A stretch of DNA of 64,000 nt, from the NCBI RefSeq assembly GCF_003342675.1, contig NZ_CP031148.1:1612001-1676000 (forward strand), given 5' to 3'. The notes beneath the pieces are model-generated. The model did not search any database and was not told the origin of the DNA. It saw only the letters and a list, made by a program, of their open reading frames with translations. The translations under genes and the position numbers were made by a program. Below are positions 42,403 through 51,864 of the stretch, in pieces; position 1 is the stretch's first letter, and each line of letters opens with the position of its first letter. The stretch is from Haloplanus rubicundus. GTDB taxonomy: Archaea > Halobacteriota > Halobacteria > Halobacteriales > Haloferacaceae.

Positions 42403-42482
42403 GGGTAGTTGTAGCTGTTTTCCGGCGGTTCGCCGGAACTCGTCGGCGAACCGCCGGTGATGACCTACAACGACCATTACTA
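42403..42482 (-). repeat. Nested palindrome copy F, inside the aIF2a-nop10 operon
   Basis: The minus strand starts TAGTAATGGTCGTTGTAGG and ends CAGCTACAACTACCC. The core arms CCGGCGGTTCGCC and GGCGAACCGCCGG form a 13-bp perfect inverted repeat. The leading TAG is the aIF2-alpha stop, and the other end is close to the nop10 start. A hairpin here would fall in the mRNA between two genes normally co-transcribed. Confidence 0.85.
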
Positions 42483-43280
42483 CTCGTCGTCGGTCTCGCG
42501 CTCGCGGTGGTACCGCCCCGTGCCGCCAGCCGCCGAAATCGACTCCCGTGCGCGCTCGGCGCTGGCTTCGAGCGCCGACTCCGCGGTCTTGTAGTCGGGG
42601 GCTTGCACCTGAATGCGGTACTCCGGCGAGCCGACGTACGACACCGAGAGCTCGATTTCGTCGCTCACCTCGCCGTTGCCCTCCGCGGCCTGCAGCGCCG
42701 CCTTGATGTGGTCGACGCCGTCGCCGGTCGGACACTCCAGATCGACGTAGCCGGTGACGTTGACGTAGGGGACCGAGACGTTCTCGCGGGCCGTCTCGAC
42801 GACCGTCGCCACGTCGTCGTCGTCGAGGTCGACCTCGTCCAGCGCCTCGGTTCCGTGGATAGCCGCGGACTCGAAGGCGTCGTAGAGGCTCTCGAACTCC
42901 GCGAGGAGGGCGTTCGCCACCGACTCGTAGCGCTCGTCGGAGACGTCCTCGCCGAAGGCGATGGCCATCCAGTTGTCGGCCTTCTGCTCGTTTTTCCACT
43001 CCTGAATCTTCTCCTTGCGCTGGTGCTCGTTGACGTCCTTGATCGAGAGGTCGATCTGCTGGGACCCCTCGTCCACGTCGAGCACCTTCGCGACGACCGT
43101 CTGCCCCTCGCGGACGTGGTCGCGGACGTTCTTGATCCAGCCGCTGGCGACCTCGCTGATGTGCGCGAGGCCCCGTTTGTCCTCGTACTCCTCGAGGTCG
43201 ACGAAGACGCCGAAGTCGGTTATCTCGTCGACCTTGCCGACGACGAGTTCACCCTGATCGGGCCAGCCACTGTATTTCAT
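42480..43280 (-). CDS. eif2a: Translation initiation factor aIF2 alpha subunit
   Basis: A protein of 266 residues from ATG 43280. It begins with an S1 domain ([59 protein letters not shown]), then a helical domain and a C-terminal ferredoxin-like domain ([34 protein letters not shown]). It binds initiator tRNA together with the gamma subunit. It sits after S27e by three bases in a conserved archaeal operon. Confidence 0.96.
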   Translation of the reverse strand: MKYSGWPDQGELVVGKVDEITDFGVFVDLEEYEDKRGLAHISEVASGWIKNVRDHVREGQTVVAKVLDVDEGSQQIDLSIKDVNEHQRKEKIQEWKNEQKADNWMAIAFGEDVSDERYESVANALLAEFESLYDAFESAAIHGTEALDEVDLDDDDVATVVETARENVSVPYVNVTGYVDLECPTGDGVDHIKAALQAAEGNGEVSDEIELSVSYVGSPEYRIQVQAPDYKTAESALEASAERARESISAAGGTGRYHRERETDDE

Positions 43281-43283
43281 CGC

Positions 43284-43457
43284 TTACCGTGCCTCGACGG
43301 TGTCGACGACTTCGCCCTCGAACGCCGTCTGACCGCCGGTCGGGCGGGCGAGCGTGCTGCCACAGACCGCGCAGTTCACCGTCGTCGACACCTTGCCGAA
43401 GACCGTTTGCTCGTTACCACAGTCCGCGCACTCGACGGCGAAGAAGCTCCCCGTCAT
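43284..43457 (-). CDS. rps27e: Ribosomal protein S27e
   Basis: A protein of 57 residues from ATG 43457. The zinc ribbon is complete: Cys pairs in [10 protein letters not shown] and [18 protein letters not shown] (C-x2-C ... C-x2-C). The start overlaps the L44e stop (43454-43457, ATGA). It is a small-subunit protein of archaeal and eukaryotic ribosomes. Confidence 0.96.
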   Translation of the reverse strand: MTGSFFAVECADCGNEQTVFGKVSTTVNCAVCGSTLARPTGGQTAFEGEVVDTVEAR

Positions 43458-43735
43458 TCCTGGAACTCCAGTCGACCGGCGCGCCATCCTTCGCGCATGT
43501 GGGCCTTGCCACACTCGGCGCAGCGGTACTTCAGGTGGGTCTTCTTGGTGGGCTTGTCGCCACCGGGCACCTTCGAGAACTTCCCGGCGTTGCCGATGGT
43601 GGCCTTGGCGCGGGCGCGCTGTCGGTCGATCCACTTCATCCCCGTCTCGCGGCCGCGACGCACTTTCTCGACCTCGTGCTCGAAGTGCCCGTTGCAGTGC
43701 GGGCAGTACGTGTTGAATCGGCGTGGCATCTGCAT
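43454..43735 (-). CDS. rpl44e: Ribosomal protein L44e
   Basis: A protein of 93 residues. [21 protein letters not shown] has the first zinc pair, [14 protein letters not shown] the second, and the basic middle ([21 protein letters not shown]) contacts 23S rRNA near the E site. First gene of the operon. ATG 43735 was taken; ATG 43729 is possible. Confidence 0.96.
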   Translation of the reverse strand: MQMPRRFNTYCPHCNGHFEHEVEKVRRGRETGMKWIDRQRARAKATIGNAGKFSKVPGGDKPTKKTHLKYRCAECGKAHMREGWRAGRLEFQE

Positions 43736-43836
43736 AGATAATCTACCTTGCCGGCACTTTCGCGTCGGGCGTTAAAACCCGTTTGGTTCGGCGTCGGCGT
43801 TCGTGACCGTCAACCCCACCGACTGGAAAAGAGCGA

Positions 43837-44994
43837 CTACTCCACGTAGTCGATGTCGTCGCCCGGTTCGGGCGCCGGCGCGTCCTCGCCGCGGCCGTAG
43901 ATCTGTGGCGACTCGACGCCCGTGACGACGATCATCGTCCGCATCGTCCCGTCGAGTTCCTCGTCGATGGAGGTGCCCCAGATGATGCGCGCGTCGGGGT
44001 CGATCCGGTCGTAAATCTCCTCGACGACGCCCTCCGCCTCCTCGATGGCCATGTCGGTGCCGCCGGTGACGTTGACGAGCGCCGAGTTGGCGCCGGAGAT
44101 GTCCACGTCGAGCAGGGGCGACCGCAGGGCCGACCGCACCGAGTCCTGGGCCTTCTGCTCGGAGTCGCTCTCGCCGAGGCCGATCATGGCGACGCCGCCT
44201 TTCTCCATGACCGTCTTCACGTCGGCGAAGTCGAGGTTGACGAGGCCGGGCTTGGTGATCAGTTCCGTGATGCCCTTGACCGAGCGCATCAGCACCTCGT
44301 CGGACACCTTGAACGCCTGCCGGACGGGGAGTTTCCCCACCGAGTCGAGCAGGCGGTCGTTGGGCACGACGATGACGGTGTCGGCCACGTCGCGCAGGCG
44401 TTCGAGGCCGGCTTCGGCGTTGGTGCGCCGGACCTCACCCTCCGCGGTGAAGGGCGTCGTCACGATGGCGATGGTGAGCGCGCCGGACTCGCGGGCCGCC
44501 TCGGCGACGACGGGCGCGGAGCCGGTGCCGGTGCCGCCGCCGAGGCCAGCGGTGACGAACACCATGTCCGACCCCTCGATGGCGCCGTAGATGTCTTCCT
44601 GGCTCTCGATGGCGGCCTCCTCGCCGACCTGCGGGAGCGACCCGGCGCCGCGGCCGCCGGTCTTCTCTTCCCCCATCAGGATCTTGGTGTCGGCCTCCAC
44701 GTCGACCAGATGCTGCACGTCGGTGTTGGCGGCGACGAGGTTGGCCCCCTTGATTCCCTCCTCGGCCATCCGATTGACGGTGTTGCCGCCGGCGCCCCCG
44801 CAGCCGACGACCGTGATGTCCGTCTGGAGGTCCTCGAGAACGTCTTCGAGTTCCTCGTCGGTCATCTTGCCCGTTCGATTCGCCTCGTTCGGCGACGCGT
44901 CGGTGCTGGGTGCGTGGTTGGCGTCCACCTCGGCCGCGGTCCCATCCCCCGGCTCCTCGGCATCCTCGATTGCTTCCTCCACGATGGAGTCCAT
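43837..44994 (-). CDS. ftsZ1: Cell division protein FtsZ (FtsZ1 type)
   Basis: A protein of 385 residues. An acidic N-terminal tail (1-55) precedes the GTPase domain: [27 protein letters not shown], the tubulin signature [14 protein letters not shown], and [15 protein letters not shown]. The polymerisation T7 loop is [13 protein letters not shown], and the C-terminal domain ends [17 protein letters not shown]. It polymerises with GTP at mid-cell. The neighbour upstream is D-aminoacyl-tRNA deacylase; secE-nusG, often near ftsZ1 in haloarchaea, is 14 kb away. Confidence 0.95.
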   Translation of the reverse strand: MDSIVEEAIEDAEEPGDGTAAEVDANHAPSTDASPNEANRTGKMTDEELEDVLEDLQTDITVVGCGGAGGNTVNRMAEEGIKGANLVAANTDVQHLVDVEADTKILMGEEKTGGRGAGSLPQVGEEAAIESQEDIYGAIEGSDMVFVTAGLGGGTGTGSAPVVAEAARESGALTIAIVTTPFTAEGEVRRTNAEAGLERLRDVADTVIVVPNDRLLDSVGKLPVRQAFKVSDEVLMRSVKGITELITKPGLVNLDFADVKTVMEKGGVAMIGLGESDSEQKAQDSVRSALRSPLLDVDISGANSALVNVTGGTDMAIEEAEGVVEEIYDRIDPDARIIWGTSIDEELDGTMRTMIVVTGVESPQIYGRGEDAPAPEPGDDIDYVE

Positions 44995-45124
44995 GGTATG
45001 CTCACGCGTTCTTACACCAGCCTCATTATCTTTCCGCCCGTTGTCACGCGCGTGTCTGACGACTCGACGAACCGAACGACTGGATGCGTCGTGCGTGCGT
45101 CAGACAAACATACGAAGAATTACA

Positions 45125-46483
45125 CTATTCGGCGGCCGGGAACCGCTCGGTCCGCTCCGTCCGCACCGCGTCGGGATCGATCCGTTCGCCGTCCACGTCG
45201 ACGGCCTCGCCGTTCGCGAGGCGGCCGAACGCCGGTCCTTCCGGCACGCCGAGGTCCTGCGCCGCCGCGGGGTCGAACGCCTCGGTCCGGGCGATGACCT
45301 CCCCGTCTCGACGCGTCACCTCGTCGTAGGACTCGCGGAGGACGGCCGCGAGCGCCTCCGTCAGCGCGTCGGCCGCGGCGGTCGGATCGTCGGCCGGCAG
45401 GGCGACCCGGCCGCTGGGGCGGGTCCCACCCTCCGTCGTCTCGAAGGCGACGGCCACGCCGGCGACGGCGGCCCGCGTCGCCGCGGCGTCGACGCCGTGG
45501 GCGGCGTCGACGAGGGCCGTCGGCAGGTCGGTCACGACGACGGCGTCCGCCGGGTCCCCGTTCCCGTCGACCGGCGGCGTCACGTCCCCGAACCGGAGTC
45601 CTTCGCTCACGGTATCCATCCGGGCTTCGACGGCCTCGACGAGGGGGAGGGAGTGGTCGCTCGTCTCCCGGAGCCACGTCTCGGTGACGACGCGGTACCC
45701 CAGGTCGTCGAGGACGCCCGCCAGTCCCCCGTGGTCGCCGTCGACGAGGACGTACTCCGTCGCGCTGGCCTCGACGACCCGCCGGAGTACGTCGCGGTTC
45801 GTGGCCGGATTCCCCATCGCCTCCAGGCCCCAGTCCGCGGCGACGTGGCCCACGGCCCACGCCGTCTCGCGGACGACGCGCCCGAACCGGGGGGCGTAGT
45901 GGCCGCCGCCGAAGCCCGCGACCTGCTTGTCCCGATCCGCGTCGATGCCGCGCAGGTCGAGGACGGCGCGGGCGACGGCCTCGGCGCCCGCCGGGTCCGA
46001 CCACTGCGCCTCGTCGCTCCCGAGTTCGACGAACATCGAGGGGACGCCCACGTCGGTCGGGCCGTGGTGGGTGCATTCGGTGCCCACCTCGTACCCCTCG
46101 GGCGCGTATCGATCCAGCGCCGCGACGGCCTCGGCGGCGGCGTTCGGACAGGCGCGGGCGAACTGCCCCGGCTCGCCGCCGTACTCCGCGTCGCCGACGT
46201 TGCCCGTGAAGTGGGCGGTGAGGAGCGGTCCCGTCTCCCCCGAGTGTCGGGAGACGACGACGAGGAGGTCCGGGTCGTCGAAGGCGGCGTCCGGACGCTC
46301 TAGGTAGATGTGCAGGTCGTCGAAGGTGCGAAGCGAGAACCCGTCGGTCCGGTAGTACGTGCCGCCGCCGTCGGCGTCGGGTCGCGAGTCGTCGTGGCGT
46401 TCGGTCCAGTCCCCGAGGTCGAGCAACTGCTCGCCGACGTGTTCGGAGGCGCTGTCGGCGCGGCTGACGACGAGTGCGATCAC
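45125..46483 (-). CDS. dtdA: D-aminoacyl-tRNA deacylase (archaeal/plant type)
   Basis: A protein of 452 residues. Family features seen are the N-terminal IALVVSRADSASEHVGEQLL, VVVSRHSGETGPLLTAHFTG, THHGPTDVGVPSMFVELGSD and GFGGGHYAPRFGRVV, where clustered His may bind zinc. The family, related to plant GEK1, hydrolyses D-amino acids from tRNA. The C-terminal 130 residues are an acidic haloarchaeal extension with weaker conservation. Confidence 0.9.
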   Translation of the reverse strand: MIALVVSRADSASEHVGEQLLDLGDWTERHDDSRPDADGGGTYYRTDGFSLRTFDDLHIYLERPDAAFDDPDLLVVVSRHSGETGPLLTAHFTGNVGDAEYGGEPGQFARACPNAAAEAVAALDRYAPEGYEVGTECTHHGPTDVGVPSMFVELGSDEAQWSDPAGAEAVARAVLDLRGIDADRDKQVAGFGGGHYAPRFGRVVRETAWAVGHVAADWGLEAMGNPATNRDVLRRVVEASATEYVLVDGDHGGLAGVLDDLGYRVVTETWLRETSDHSLPLVEAVEARMDTVSEGLRFGDVTPPVDGNGDPADAVVVTDLPTALVDAAHGVDAAATRAAVAGVAVAFETTEGGTRPSGRVALPADDPTAAADALTEALAAVLRESYDEVTRRDGEVIARTEAFDPAAAQDLGVPEGPAFGRLANGEAVDVDGERIDPDAVRTERTERFPAAE

Positions 46484-46535
46484 GGCGAATCCTCGCGGTC
46501 GATCCTCAAAACGAACTCGATTCGTGGCCCGACGG

Positions 46536-46621
46536 TCGTACGGATCGTTGTAACGGTGCTCCGATGGTTCGCCGGATCGTCGTGGCGAACCAGCGGTACG
46601 GCCTTACCACACCCCGTCTCA
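46536..46621 (-). repeat. Nested palindrome copy G
   Basis: The minus strand starts TGAGACGGGGTGTGGTAAGG and ends GTTACAACGATCCGTACGA. The inner arms are CCGCTGGTTCGCC and GGCGAACCATCGG. The first TGA is the stop codon of the double Usp gene (46619-46621). It lies before the start of dtdA. Confidence 0.8.
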
Positions 46622-47452
46622 GTCCTCGGTGACGACCAGCACCGGCCGGTCGACCGTGCGGAGGACACGGCCCGCGACGGTACCCAGCTGCTGGCCGGCG
46701 AGGTTCGACTGCCCTTCCGAGGACATGACGACCAGGTCCACATCGTTCTCGTCGACGTAGTCGGCGATCACGTCGGGGGCGTAGCCTTGGACGACGGCTT
46801 CGCGGACGTCGAGATCCGTCGCGTCGATCCCCGCGATCAGGTCGTCGACCGCCCGCTGTCCCTTCCGTTCGAGCCGCTCGATGTACTCGCGATCGACGCC
46901 GCCGGCGTTGAACACGCCAGCGGCGGCCTGCACGTCGACGGCGTTCAGGACGTGGAGGATCGCGTCGAACCGGCCGGCGAGGTTCGCGGCGTACGGTCCC
47001 GCCTCCGCCGCGAGGTCGCTCCCGTCGGTGGTGACGAGAATATCGTCGTACGCGGTGCCGGTGTCGGCATCCACCTCGCTCCCGGGCACGGTCAACACCG
47101 GCGGCCCGCTCCGACGCAGGACGCGCTCGGTGATGCTGCCGAGCAGTCGTTCCCGCACGCCCGACCGTCCACGGCGCCCCACGACGATGAGGTCGGCGCC
47201 GGTTTCGTCCGCGTAGTCGACGATGGACTTGGCCGGTTTTCCCGAGAGCAGTTCGGTGTCGACGGCGACGCCCGCGTCGGCCGCCAAGTCGGCGATCTCG
47301 TCGAGGGTCGCCTGTCCCTGCGTTTCGCCGCCGCGGTAGACCGAGACGACATCGACGTCGGCGTCGTATCGCGCCGCGAGTTCGATGCCGTACTTGGCTG
47401 CCCGCCGCGCACAGTCGCTACCGTCGGTCGCGATCAGGAGTCGGTCGAACAT
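46619..47452 (-). CDS. Universal stress protein with two Usp domains
   Basis: A protein of 277 residues from ATG 47452. Domain 1 (1-138) starts MFDRLLIATDGSDCARRAAK and has the ATP motif GRRGRSGVRERLLGSITERV. Domain 2 (143-277) starts YDDILVTTDGSDLAAEAG but its motif SSEGQSNLAGQQLGTVAGRV lacks the first Gly, so ATP binding is likely only in the first half. It directly follows the cation antiporter gene, a common Usp-transporter pairing. Confidence 0.92.
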   Translation of the reverse strand: MFDRLLIATDGSDCARRAAKYGIELAARYDADVDVVSVYRGGETQGQATLDEIADLAADAGVAVDTELLSGKPAKSIVDYADETGADLIVVGRRGRSGVRERLLGSITERVLRRSGPPVLTVPGSEVDADTGTAYDDILVTTDGSDLAAEAGPYAANLAGRFDAILHVLNAVDVQAAAGVFNAGGVDREYIERLERKGQRAVDDLIAGIDATDLDVREAVVQGYAPDVIADYVDENDVDLVVMSSEGQSNLAGQQLGTVAGRVLRTVDRPVLVVTED

Positions 47453-47453
47453 A

Positions 47454-48779
47454 TCAGTCTGCCCCCCGTGGTTCGCCGCTACTCGAAAACGCGTCACTCA
47501 CCGTCCCGGCCGAATCTCGGACGATGCTGCCGAGCGCGTTCCGGCGGGCGACGAACAGCGTCGTCCCGAGGACGATGTAGATGCCCGTGAACACGAGCAG
47601 GAGCTGGTAATCCGAGATTGGGAGTTCGAGGATGCCCCGGATGAGCAGGAACTCCGAGAGCACCTGTGTGAGGAAGAGCACGAGCAGGACGATGGCCTCC
47701 CGGACCGAAATTTCGAAGTTGACCAGCAGGGAGATGGCGAAGAAGGACTGGGCGGCGGTCAGCCAGATTTCCCCCGACTGCTTCTGGTCGAACGGGAGCG
47801 CGCCGTACTGACCGAGCGCGATGGAGTAGACGACGACGAGCGTCCCGATCAGGAGCGTCCACTGGTTGAGCTTCGAGGAGATGAGCGCGTTGAACCCCGC
47901 CGTCGAGCGCGCCTTGTTCACGAGGTAGACGACGACGATCAACTCGGGTGACTCCGAGGCCAGCGGTGCGATCCACTGGATCATGAAGAACGAGGGGATG
48001 CCGATGTTCTGGCCGAGCTGCTCGAGCCCGTGGGCGAACGGTTCGACCGCGGTGAAGATCATCAGGCCGGAGTAGACGAAGAGACCGATGACCGTCGCCG
48101 CGCGGTAGGGTTTCGGGAACCGCTGGAGGTAGGCCGGCACGCCGACGTGGGCCTCGTCGGGGTCGACGTCACCCTTGAGGATGACGGCGATGTACGCGAT
48201 GTAGAGGCCGACGAGGAAGGCCATATCGAGGATGTCGATGCCACCGCCGAGCGGCACGAGAAAGGCCCAGAGCGTCGCCAGAAAGAGGAAGACGATTTCG
48301 AGGCCGATGTCGTGGTCGAGCGTCACCGCGTCGGCGAGGAAGCCGCTGCGGCTCTCGACGGCCGGATCGTCGCCCGAGCCGGCCCGGTAGACGGTAAAGA
48401 GGGCGATGCCGGCCCAGCCGATACCGATGAGGATACGGTTCGCCCCCGTCATGTTGGCGACGGCGAGGTTCCCCGCCTCGACGCCGCGTGCGGTCCCCGC
48501 GTGCACGCCGGCGTTCCACGCGTACAGCGCGTCGACGGCGTACTCCGGCGCGACGGCGAGCACCGCGAGCACCGCGATGGCGAACGCGCGCGGCACGTCC
48601 TTCTCGGCCGTCTCGGCGCCCCACGCGAGCAGGAACGACGCGCCGAGGACCGACAGCCCGCTCACGAGGACGACCGTGCCCGTCGCGAGGCTGTGTGCCA
48701 TACCGCTCAGGTAGGTGACGACCCACGGGAGCGTCAGCGCCGTCGCGCCACCGAGCGCGGTGAGCGCCTGCCGCCTCAT
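47454..48779 (-). CDS. Ca2+/cation antiporter family (CaCA) membrane protein
   Basis: A protein of 441 residues with about ten membrane helices. The two alpha repeats are AEKDVPRAFAIAVLAVLAVA with PEYAVDALYAW, and IQWIAPLASESPELIVVVYL. The acidic residues in P-E and S-P-E should bind the cation. This divergent branch of sodium:calcium exchangers moves Ca2+ or another cation against Na+ or H+. It is cotranscribed with a Usp protein. A TATA-like tttatta lies about 110 bases upstream (48883-48895), implying a leader of about 80 nt. Confidence 0.82.
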   Translation of the reverse strand: MRRQALTALGGATALTLPWVVTYLSGMAHSLATGTVVLVSGLSVLGASFLLAWGAETAEKDVPRAFAIAVLAVLAVAPEYAVDALYAWNAGVHAGTARGVEAGNLAVANMTGANRILIGIGWAGIALFTVYRAGSGDDPAVESRSGFLADAVTLDHDIGLEIVFLFLATLWAFLVPLGGGIDILDMAFLVGLYIAYIAVILKGDVDPDEAHVGVPAYLQRFPKPYRAATVIGLFVYSGLMIFTAVEPFAHGLEQLGQNIGIPSFFMIQWIAPLASESPELIVVVYLVNKARSTAGFNALISSKLNQWTLLIGTLVVVYSIALGQYGALPFDQKQSGEIWLTAAQSFFAISLLVNFEISVREAIVLLVLFLTQVLSEFLLIRGILELPISDYQLLLVFTGIYIVLGTTLFVARRNALGSIVRDSAGTVSDAFSSSGEPRGAD

Positions 48780-49103
48780 TGTTTCTCTCCGATGGCCGTG
48801 CCAGCCGTGTCGGCCGTCACGACCGGTGTCTGTGTCTGTATCATACGTAACGCGTGTCTACGGTTACCAGTCCCCCGCGTAATAAAACACAAGTTGTCGC
48901 CGTTCCCGGCGATATCCGTGGAGAGAGCCCTCATGCTGGGCGAATCGCTCGAATAGCGACGATGCCGGATATTGCGCGCTATGGACTCGCTACCCCGTGA
49001 TATAGTGCGTTTCGGGGGCTAGAACGGTCGCGGGCTCCGTGACGTCCGCCGACCGCCACCCGGATAGGGGGGCTTTTGCCCCTCCCTTCACAACGGCCCT
49101 CCG
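48780..49103. other. Intergenic region, no gene seen
   Basis: These 324 bases lie between divergent genes (antiporter and aroE). No open frame with homology and no RNA gene is recognisable. An AT-rich box (gtaataaaaca) near 48883-48895 may serve the antiporter. The stretch 48950-49015 is lower in GC than its surroundings. Confidence 0.5.
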
Positions 49104-49928
49104 ATGACGATGCACGTCTTCGGGCTGATCGGCAACCCCGTCGGCCACTCGCTCTCGCCGCCGATGCACGAGGCGGCCTACCGCGAACTCGACATGGACG
49201 CGAAGTACGTCACCTTCGAGCCCGACCCGGACGCCGTCACGGCGGCCATCGAGGGCGCGGCCGCCCTCGGCATCGACGGCCTCAACGTCACCATCCCGTT
49301 CAAGCAGGACGTCCTCTCGCTCGTCGACCCCGACCCCCTCGCGGCGCGCATCGGCGCGGTCAACACCGTCGACTTCTCCACCTCGCCGCCCCGCGGCTAC
49401 AACACCGACGCCGCAGGCGTGCGGCGCGCGTTCGATCACCACGGCGTCGGGCTGTCGGGAACGGACGCCGTCGTCGTCGGCGCCGGCGGTGCCGCCCGCG
49501 CCGTCGCCTTCACGCTCGCCGACGCCTGCGAACGGGTCCACGTCGCCAATCGCACGGTCGAGAAGGCGGACGCGCTCGCGGCCGACGTGCGCGCCGACGC
49601 CGACGAGACGGTGACGGCGGGCGGCCTCGACACCCTCGCGGACCGCGTGCCGACTGCCGACGTCCTCGTCAACGCGACGAGCGTCGGGATGGAGAGCGAT
49701 GAGACGCCGGTCCCCGCGACTCTGCTTCACGGCGACCTGGCCGTCCTCGACGCCGTGTACGCGCCGGTCGAGACGCGACTCCTCCGTGACGCCGCCGCCG
49801 CGGGGGCGACCACCGTCGACGGCGCCTGGATGCTCCTCTTTCAGGGCGTCGTGGCGTTCGAGCGCTGGACCGGGCGGGACGCCCCCGTCGAGGCGATGAA
49901 CGACGCCCTCCGATCCCACCTCGGATAG
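49104..49928 (+). CDS. aroE: Shikimate dehydrogenase
   Basis: A protein of 274 residues (ATG 49104; ATG 49110 is possible). The substrate site is [20 protein letters not shown], the catalytic Lys/Asp are in [12 protein letters not shown] and [12 protein letters not shown], and the NADP fold is [18 protein letters not shown] with ANRTVEKAD. It reduces 3-dehydroshikimate to shikimate, the step before AroK at 20436. Confidence 0.95.
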   Translation: MTMHVFGLIGNPVGHSLSPPMHEAAYRELDMDAKYVTFEPDPDAVTAAIEGAAALGIDGLNVTIPFKQDVLSLVDPDPLAARIGAVNTVDFSTSPPRGYNTDAAGVRRAFDHHGVGLSGTDAVVVGAGGAARAVAFTLADACERVHVANRTVEKADALAADVRADADETVTAGGLDTLADRVPTADVLVNATSVGMESDETPVPATLLHGDLAVLDAVYAPVETRLLRDAAAAGATTVDGAWMLLFQGVVAFERWTGRDAPVEAMNDALRSHLG

Positions 49929-49959
49929 ACCGCGGGGACCCGCTTCGCCGCCTCGAAGG

Positions 49960-49967
49960 TTTTTAAG
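49960..49967 (+). promoter_or_regulatory. TATA-like box of the HhH gene
   Basis: The sequence tttttaag is centred about 29 bases before ATG 49993. The bases following it (tatcggggcgttgtaactgt) resemble one outer arm of the nested palindromes. Confidence 0.5.
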
Positions 49968-49992
49968 TATCGGGGCGTTGTAACTGTCAGTA

Positions 49993-50514
49993 ATGGGAAT
50001 CTTGGACACGCTCCTGTCGTTGCTCGGACTGGGTGGTTCGTCGGACGACGACCGTCGAGAGACGACCGTCAGCGTGGAACGTGAGGCAAGCACCGAGACG
50101 GAGGCGGCGGTCAAAGGGACCGACGAAGCCGCCGCCGGCACTGACGCGGCGGCGTCGACGGAGTCGCTCGTCGACGGGACGAACGAGGCGGCCGAACCCG
50201 CCGAGGCCGTCGAGACCGGTAGCGTCGAGACGGAACTCGACACGGCCACCGCCGAGTCGGAGGGGGAGACGACCGGCGAACACGAGGCGACCATCGATAT
50301 CGAGGACGCGGAAGGGGAAGAGGCGGCCGACGCCGACCCCGAATCGGTCGAGGTGATCAAGGGTATCGGCCCCGCGTACGCCGAGCGCCTGGCGAACGCG
50401 GGTGTCCACTCCGTCTCCGACCTCGCGGCCGCCGACGTAACCGACCTCGCCGCCGCCGTCGACCTCTCCGAGACGCGGGTCGGCCGCTGGATCGAACGCG
50501 CACAGGACCGCTGA
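49993..50514 (+). CDS. Acidic protein with C-terminal helix-hairpin-helix domain
   Basis: A protein of 173 residues. The N-terminus MGILDTLLSLLGLGGSS is amphipathic, residues 18-112 are a disordered acidic linker, and the C-terminal 60 residues hold an HhH unit (VEVIKGIGPAYAERLANAGV; SVSDLAAADVTDLA) of the type found in 'helix-hairpin-helix domain-containing' proteins with possible DNA contacts. The N-terminus closely resembles that of the acidic repeat protein at 5919. The class IV aminotransferase gene follows after four bases. Confidence 0.75.
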   Translation: MGILDTLLSLLGLGGSSDDDRRETTVSVEREASTETEAAVKGTDEAAAGTDAAASTESLVDGTNEAAEPAEAVETGSVETELDTATAESEGETTGEHEATIDIEDAEGEEAADADPESVEVIKGIGPAYAERLANAGVHSVSDLAAADVTDLAAAVDLSETRVGRWIERAQDR

Positions 50515-50518
50515 TCGG

Positions 50519-51397
50519 ATGCGGTTCCACGTCGACGGACGCCTCGTCGACGCCGCGGACGCGACGCTCCCGGTCGCCGACCGCGGGGTGACCGTCGGCG
50601 ACGCCGTCACCGAACCCGTCCGCGTCGCCGACGGGAGGCCCGTCGCGTGGGCGGCCCACGCCGACCGCTTGCGCGACGCGTGTGCCGCGCTCGAGTTCGG
50701 CGTCACTCCCGACGCCGCCGACCTCCGGGCACGCGTCGACGAGACGGTCGCCGCGAACGACCACGACGACGCGCTGGTTCGGGTGACGGTGACCCGCGGG
50801 CGCGGCGGTGGCGCGTCCACGCTCCCCGACGCCGCCCGTCTCCGCCCGCCGACCGACCCCGACCCGACGGTCGTCGTGACGCTCGAACCGCTCACCGTCG
50901 AGCGCGACCCGATCCGGCTCCAGACCGTCCGCGCCCGCGCCATCCGGCCGGCCGCCGTGCCCGTCGCACCGGCGACGCACAACCGCCTCGACGCGGTTCG
51001 TGCTCAGGCCGAACTCCGGCGAGCGGCACCGCCGGACGACGACCCGGCCGACGAGGCGCTCGTCCTCACCGACGACGGCCACGTCGTCGGCGGGACGGCG
51101 AGCGATCCGCTGTTCGTCGCCGGCGACGCGCTTCGACTGCCGGCGCCCGGCGAGTGGCCGGCACGGACGGCGACCCGGCGTCTCGTCCGTGACCTCGCCG
51201 CCGCTGAAGGGTTGCCGGTCGCCGAGGGGGCGTACACGCCGGCCGACGTCCGCGCCGCCGACGAAGTCTTCGTCGCGGAACCGACCGCCGGCGTCCGGCC
51301 CGTCGACCGCATCGACGGCGTGGCCGTCGACGACGGGCCGGTCACCCGCCTCCTCGCGCACCTGTACGACGCGCGGTTCGTCGACGGCGACGCGTAG
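50519..51397 (+). CDS. Class IV aminotransferase-like (PabC-like) protein lacking the PLP lysine
   Basis: A protein of 292 residues. The fold of aminodeoxychorismate lyase/BCAT is evident: MRFHVDGRLVDAADATLPVA, ALVRVTVTRGRGGG, ATHNRLDAVRAQAELRR and EALVLTDDGHVVGGTASDPL. In active members the sequence before THN reads A-K-T-H-N, with Lys bearing PLP; here it is APATHN (codon gcg), so the lysine is missing. The typical E-x-x-x-S-N-x-F motif is also weak (GTASDPLF). No pabA/pabB genes flank it. It is probably degenerate or repurposed. Confidence 0.7.
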   Translation: MRFHVDGRLVDAADATLPVADRGVTVGDAVTEPVRVADGRPVAWAAHADRLRDACAALEFGVTPDAADLRARVDETVAANDHDDALVRVTVTRGRGGGASTLPDAARLRPPTDPDPTVVVTLEPLTVERDPIRLQTVRARAIRPAAVPVAPATHNRLDAVRAQAELRRAAPPDDDPADEALVLTDDGHVVGGTASDPLFVAGDALRLPAPGEWPARTATRRLVRDLAAAEGLPVAEGAYTPADVRAADEVFVAEPTAGVRPVDRIDGVAVDDGPVTRLLAHLYDARFVDGDA

Positions 51398-51441
51398 TCG
51401 GAGCGCGGAGTATATATTTCGCCCACGAATACGGGGCACCG

Positions 51442-51864
51442 ATGGCTCCCGACCCGGATCGACGGATCGCGCCGCTCGACGCCGTGCCCGCCGACACGAC
51501 GTATCTCGTCACCCTCCGCAACGGCGACGACGACCCTCGGGAGGCGGTGCTCGTTCGCACCGACGACGGCGTGGCCGGCTGGCTGAACTACTGCCGGCAC
51601 CTGCTCGACGTGCGCCTCGACAAGGGGTCGGGGGCGCCGATGCGCGACGGCGAACTCGTCTGTGCGAACCACGGCGCGTACTTCGAGGCCGACACCGGTT
51701 ACTGCACTTTCGGTCCCTGTGAGGGCGCCACCCTCGAACCCGTCGACGTCTCCGTCGTCGACGGCGACGTGTATCTGACCGACGACGACTACGCGTTCGT
51801 CGAGACGGGCGGTATCGACGACGGGAGCGCGGGACCGTCGCCCACGTCGAACTTCGAGTTCTAA
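51442..51864 (+). CDS. Rieske-type [2Fe-2S] protein, soluble
   Basis: A protein of 140 residues. The cluster ligands are Cys and His in LNYCRHLLDVRL (C-x-H) and Cys-His in LVCANHGAYFEADTG (C-x2-H). There is no membrane segment or signal, so it resembles Rieske ferredoxins and oxygenase electron carriers rather than the bc1 subunit. A second pair of cysteines (GYCTFGPCEGATL) is also typical of these. No oxygenase gene is nearby. Confidence 0.88.
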   Translation: MAPDPDRRIAPLDAVPADTTYLVTLRNGDDDPREAVLVRTDDGVAGWLNYCRHLLDVRLDKGSGAPMRDGELVCANHGAYFEADTGYCTFGPCEGATLEPVDVSVVDGDVYLTDDDYAFVETGGIDDGSAGPSPTSNFEF

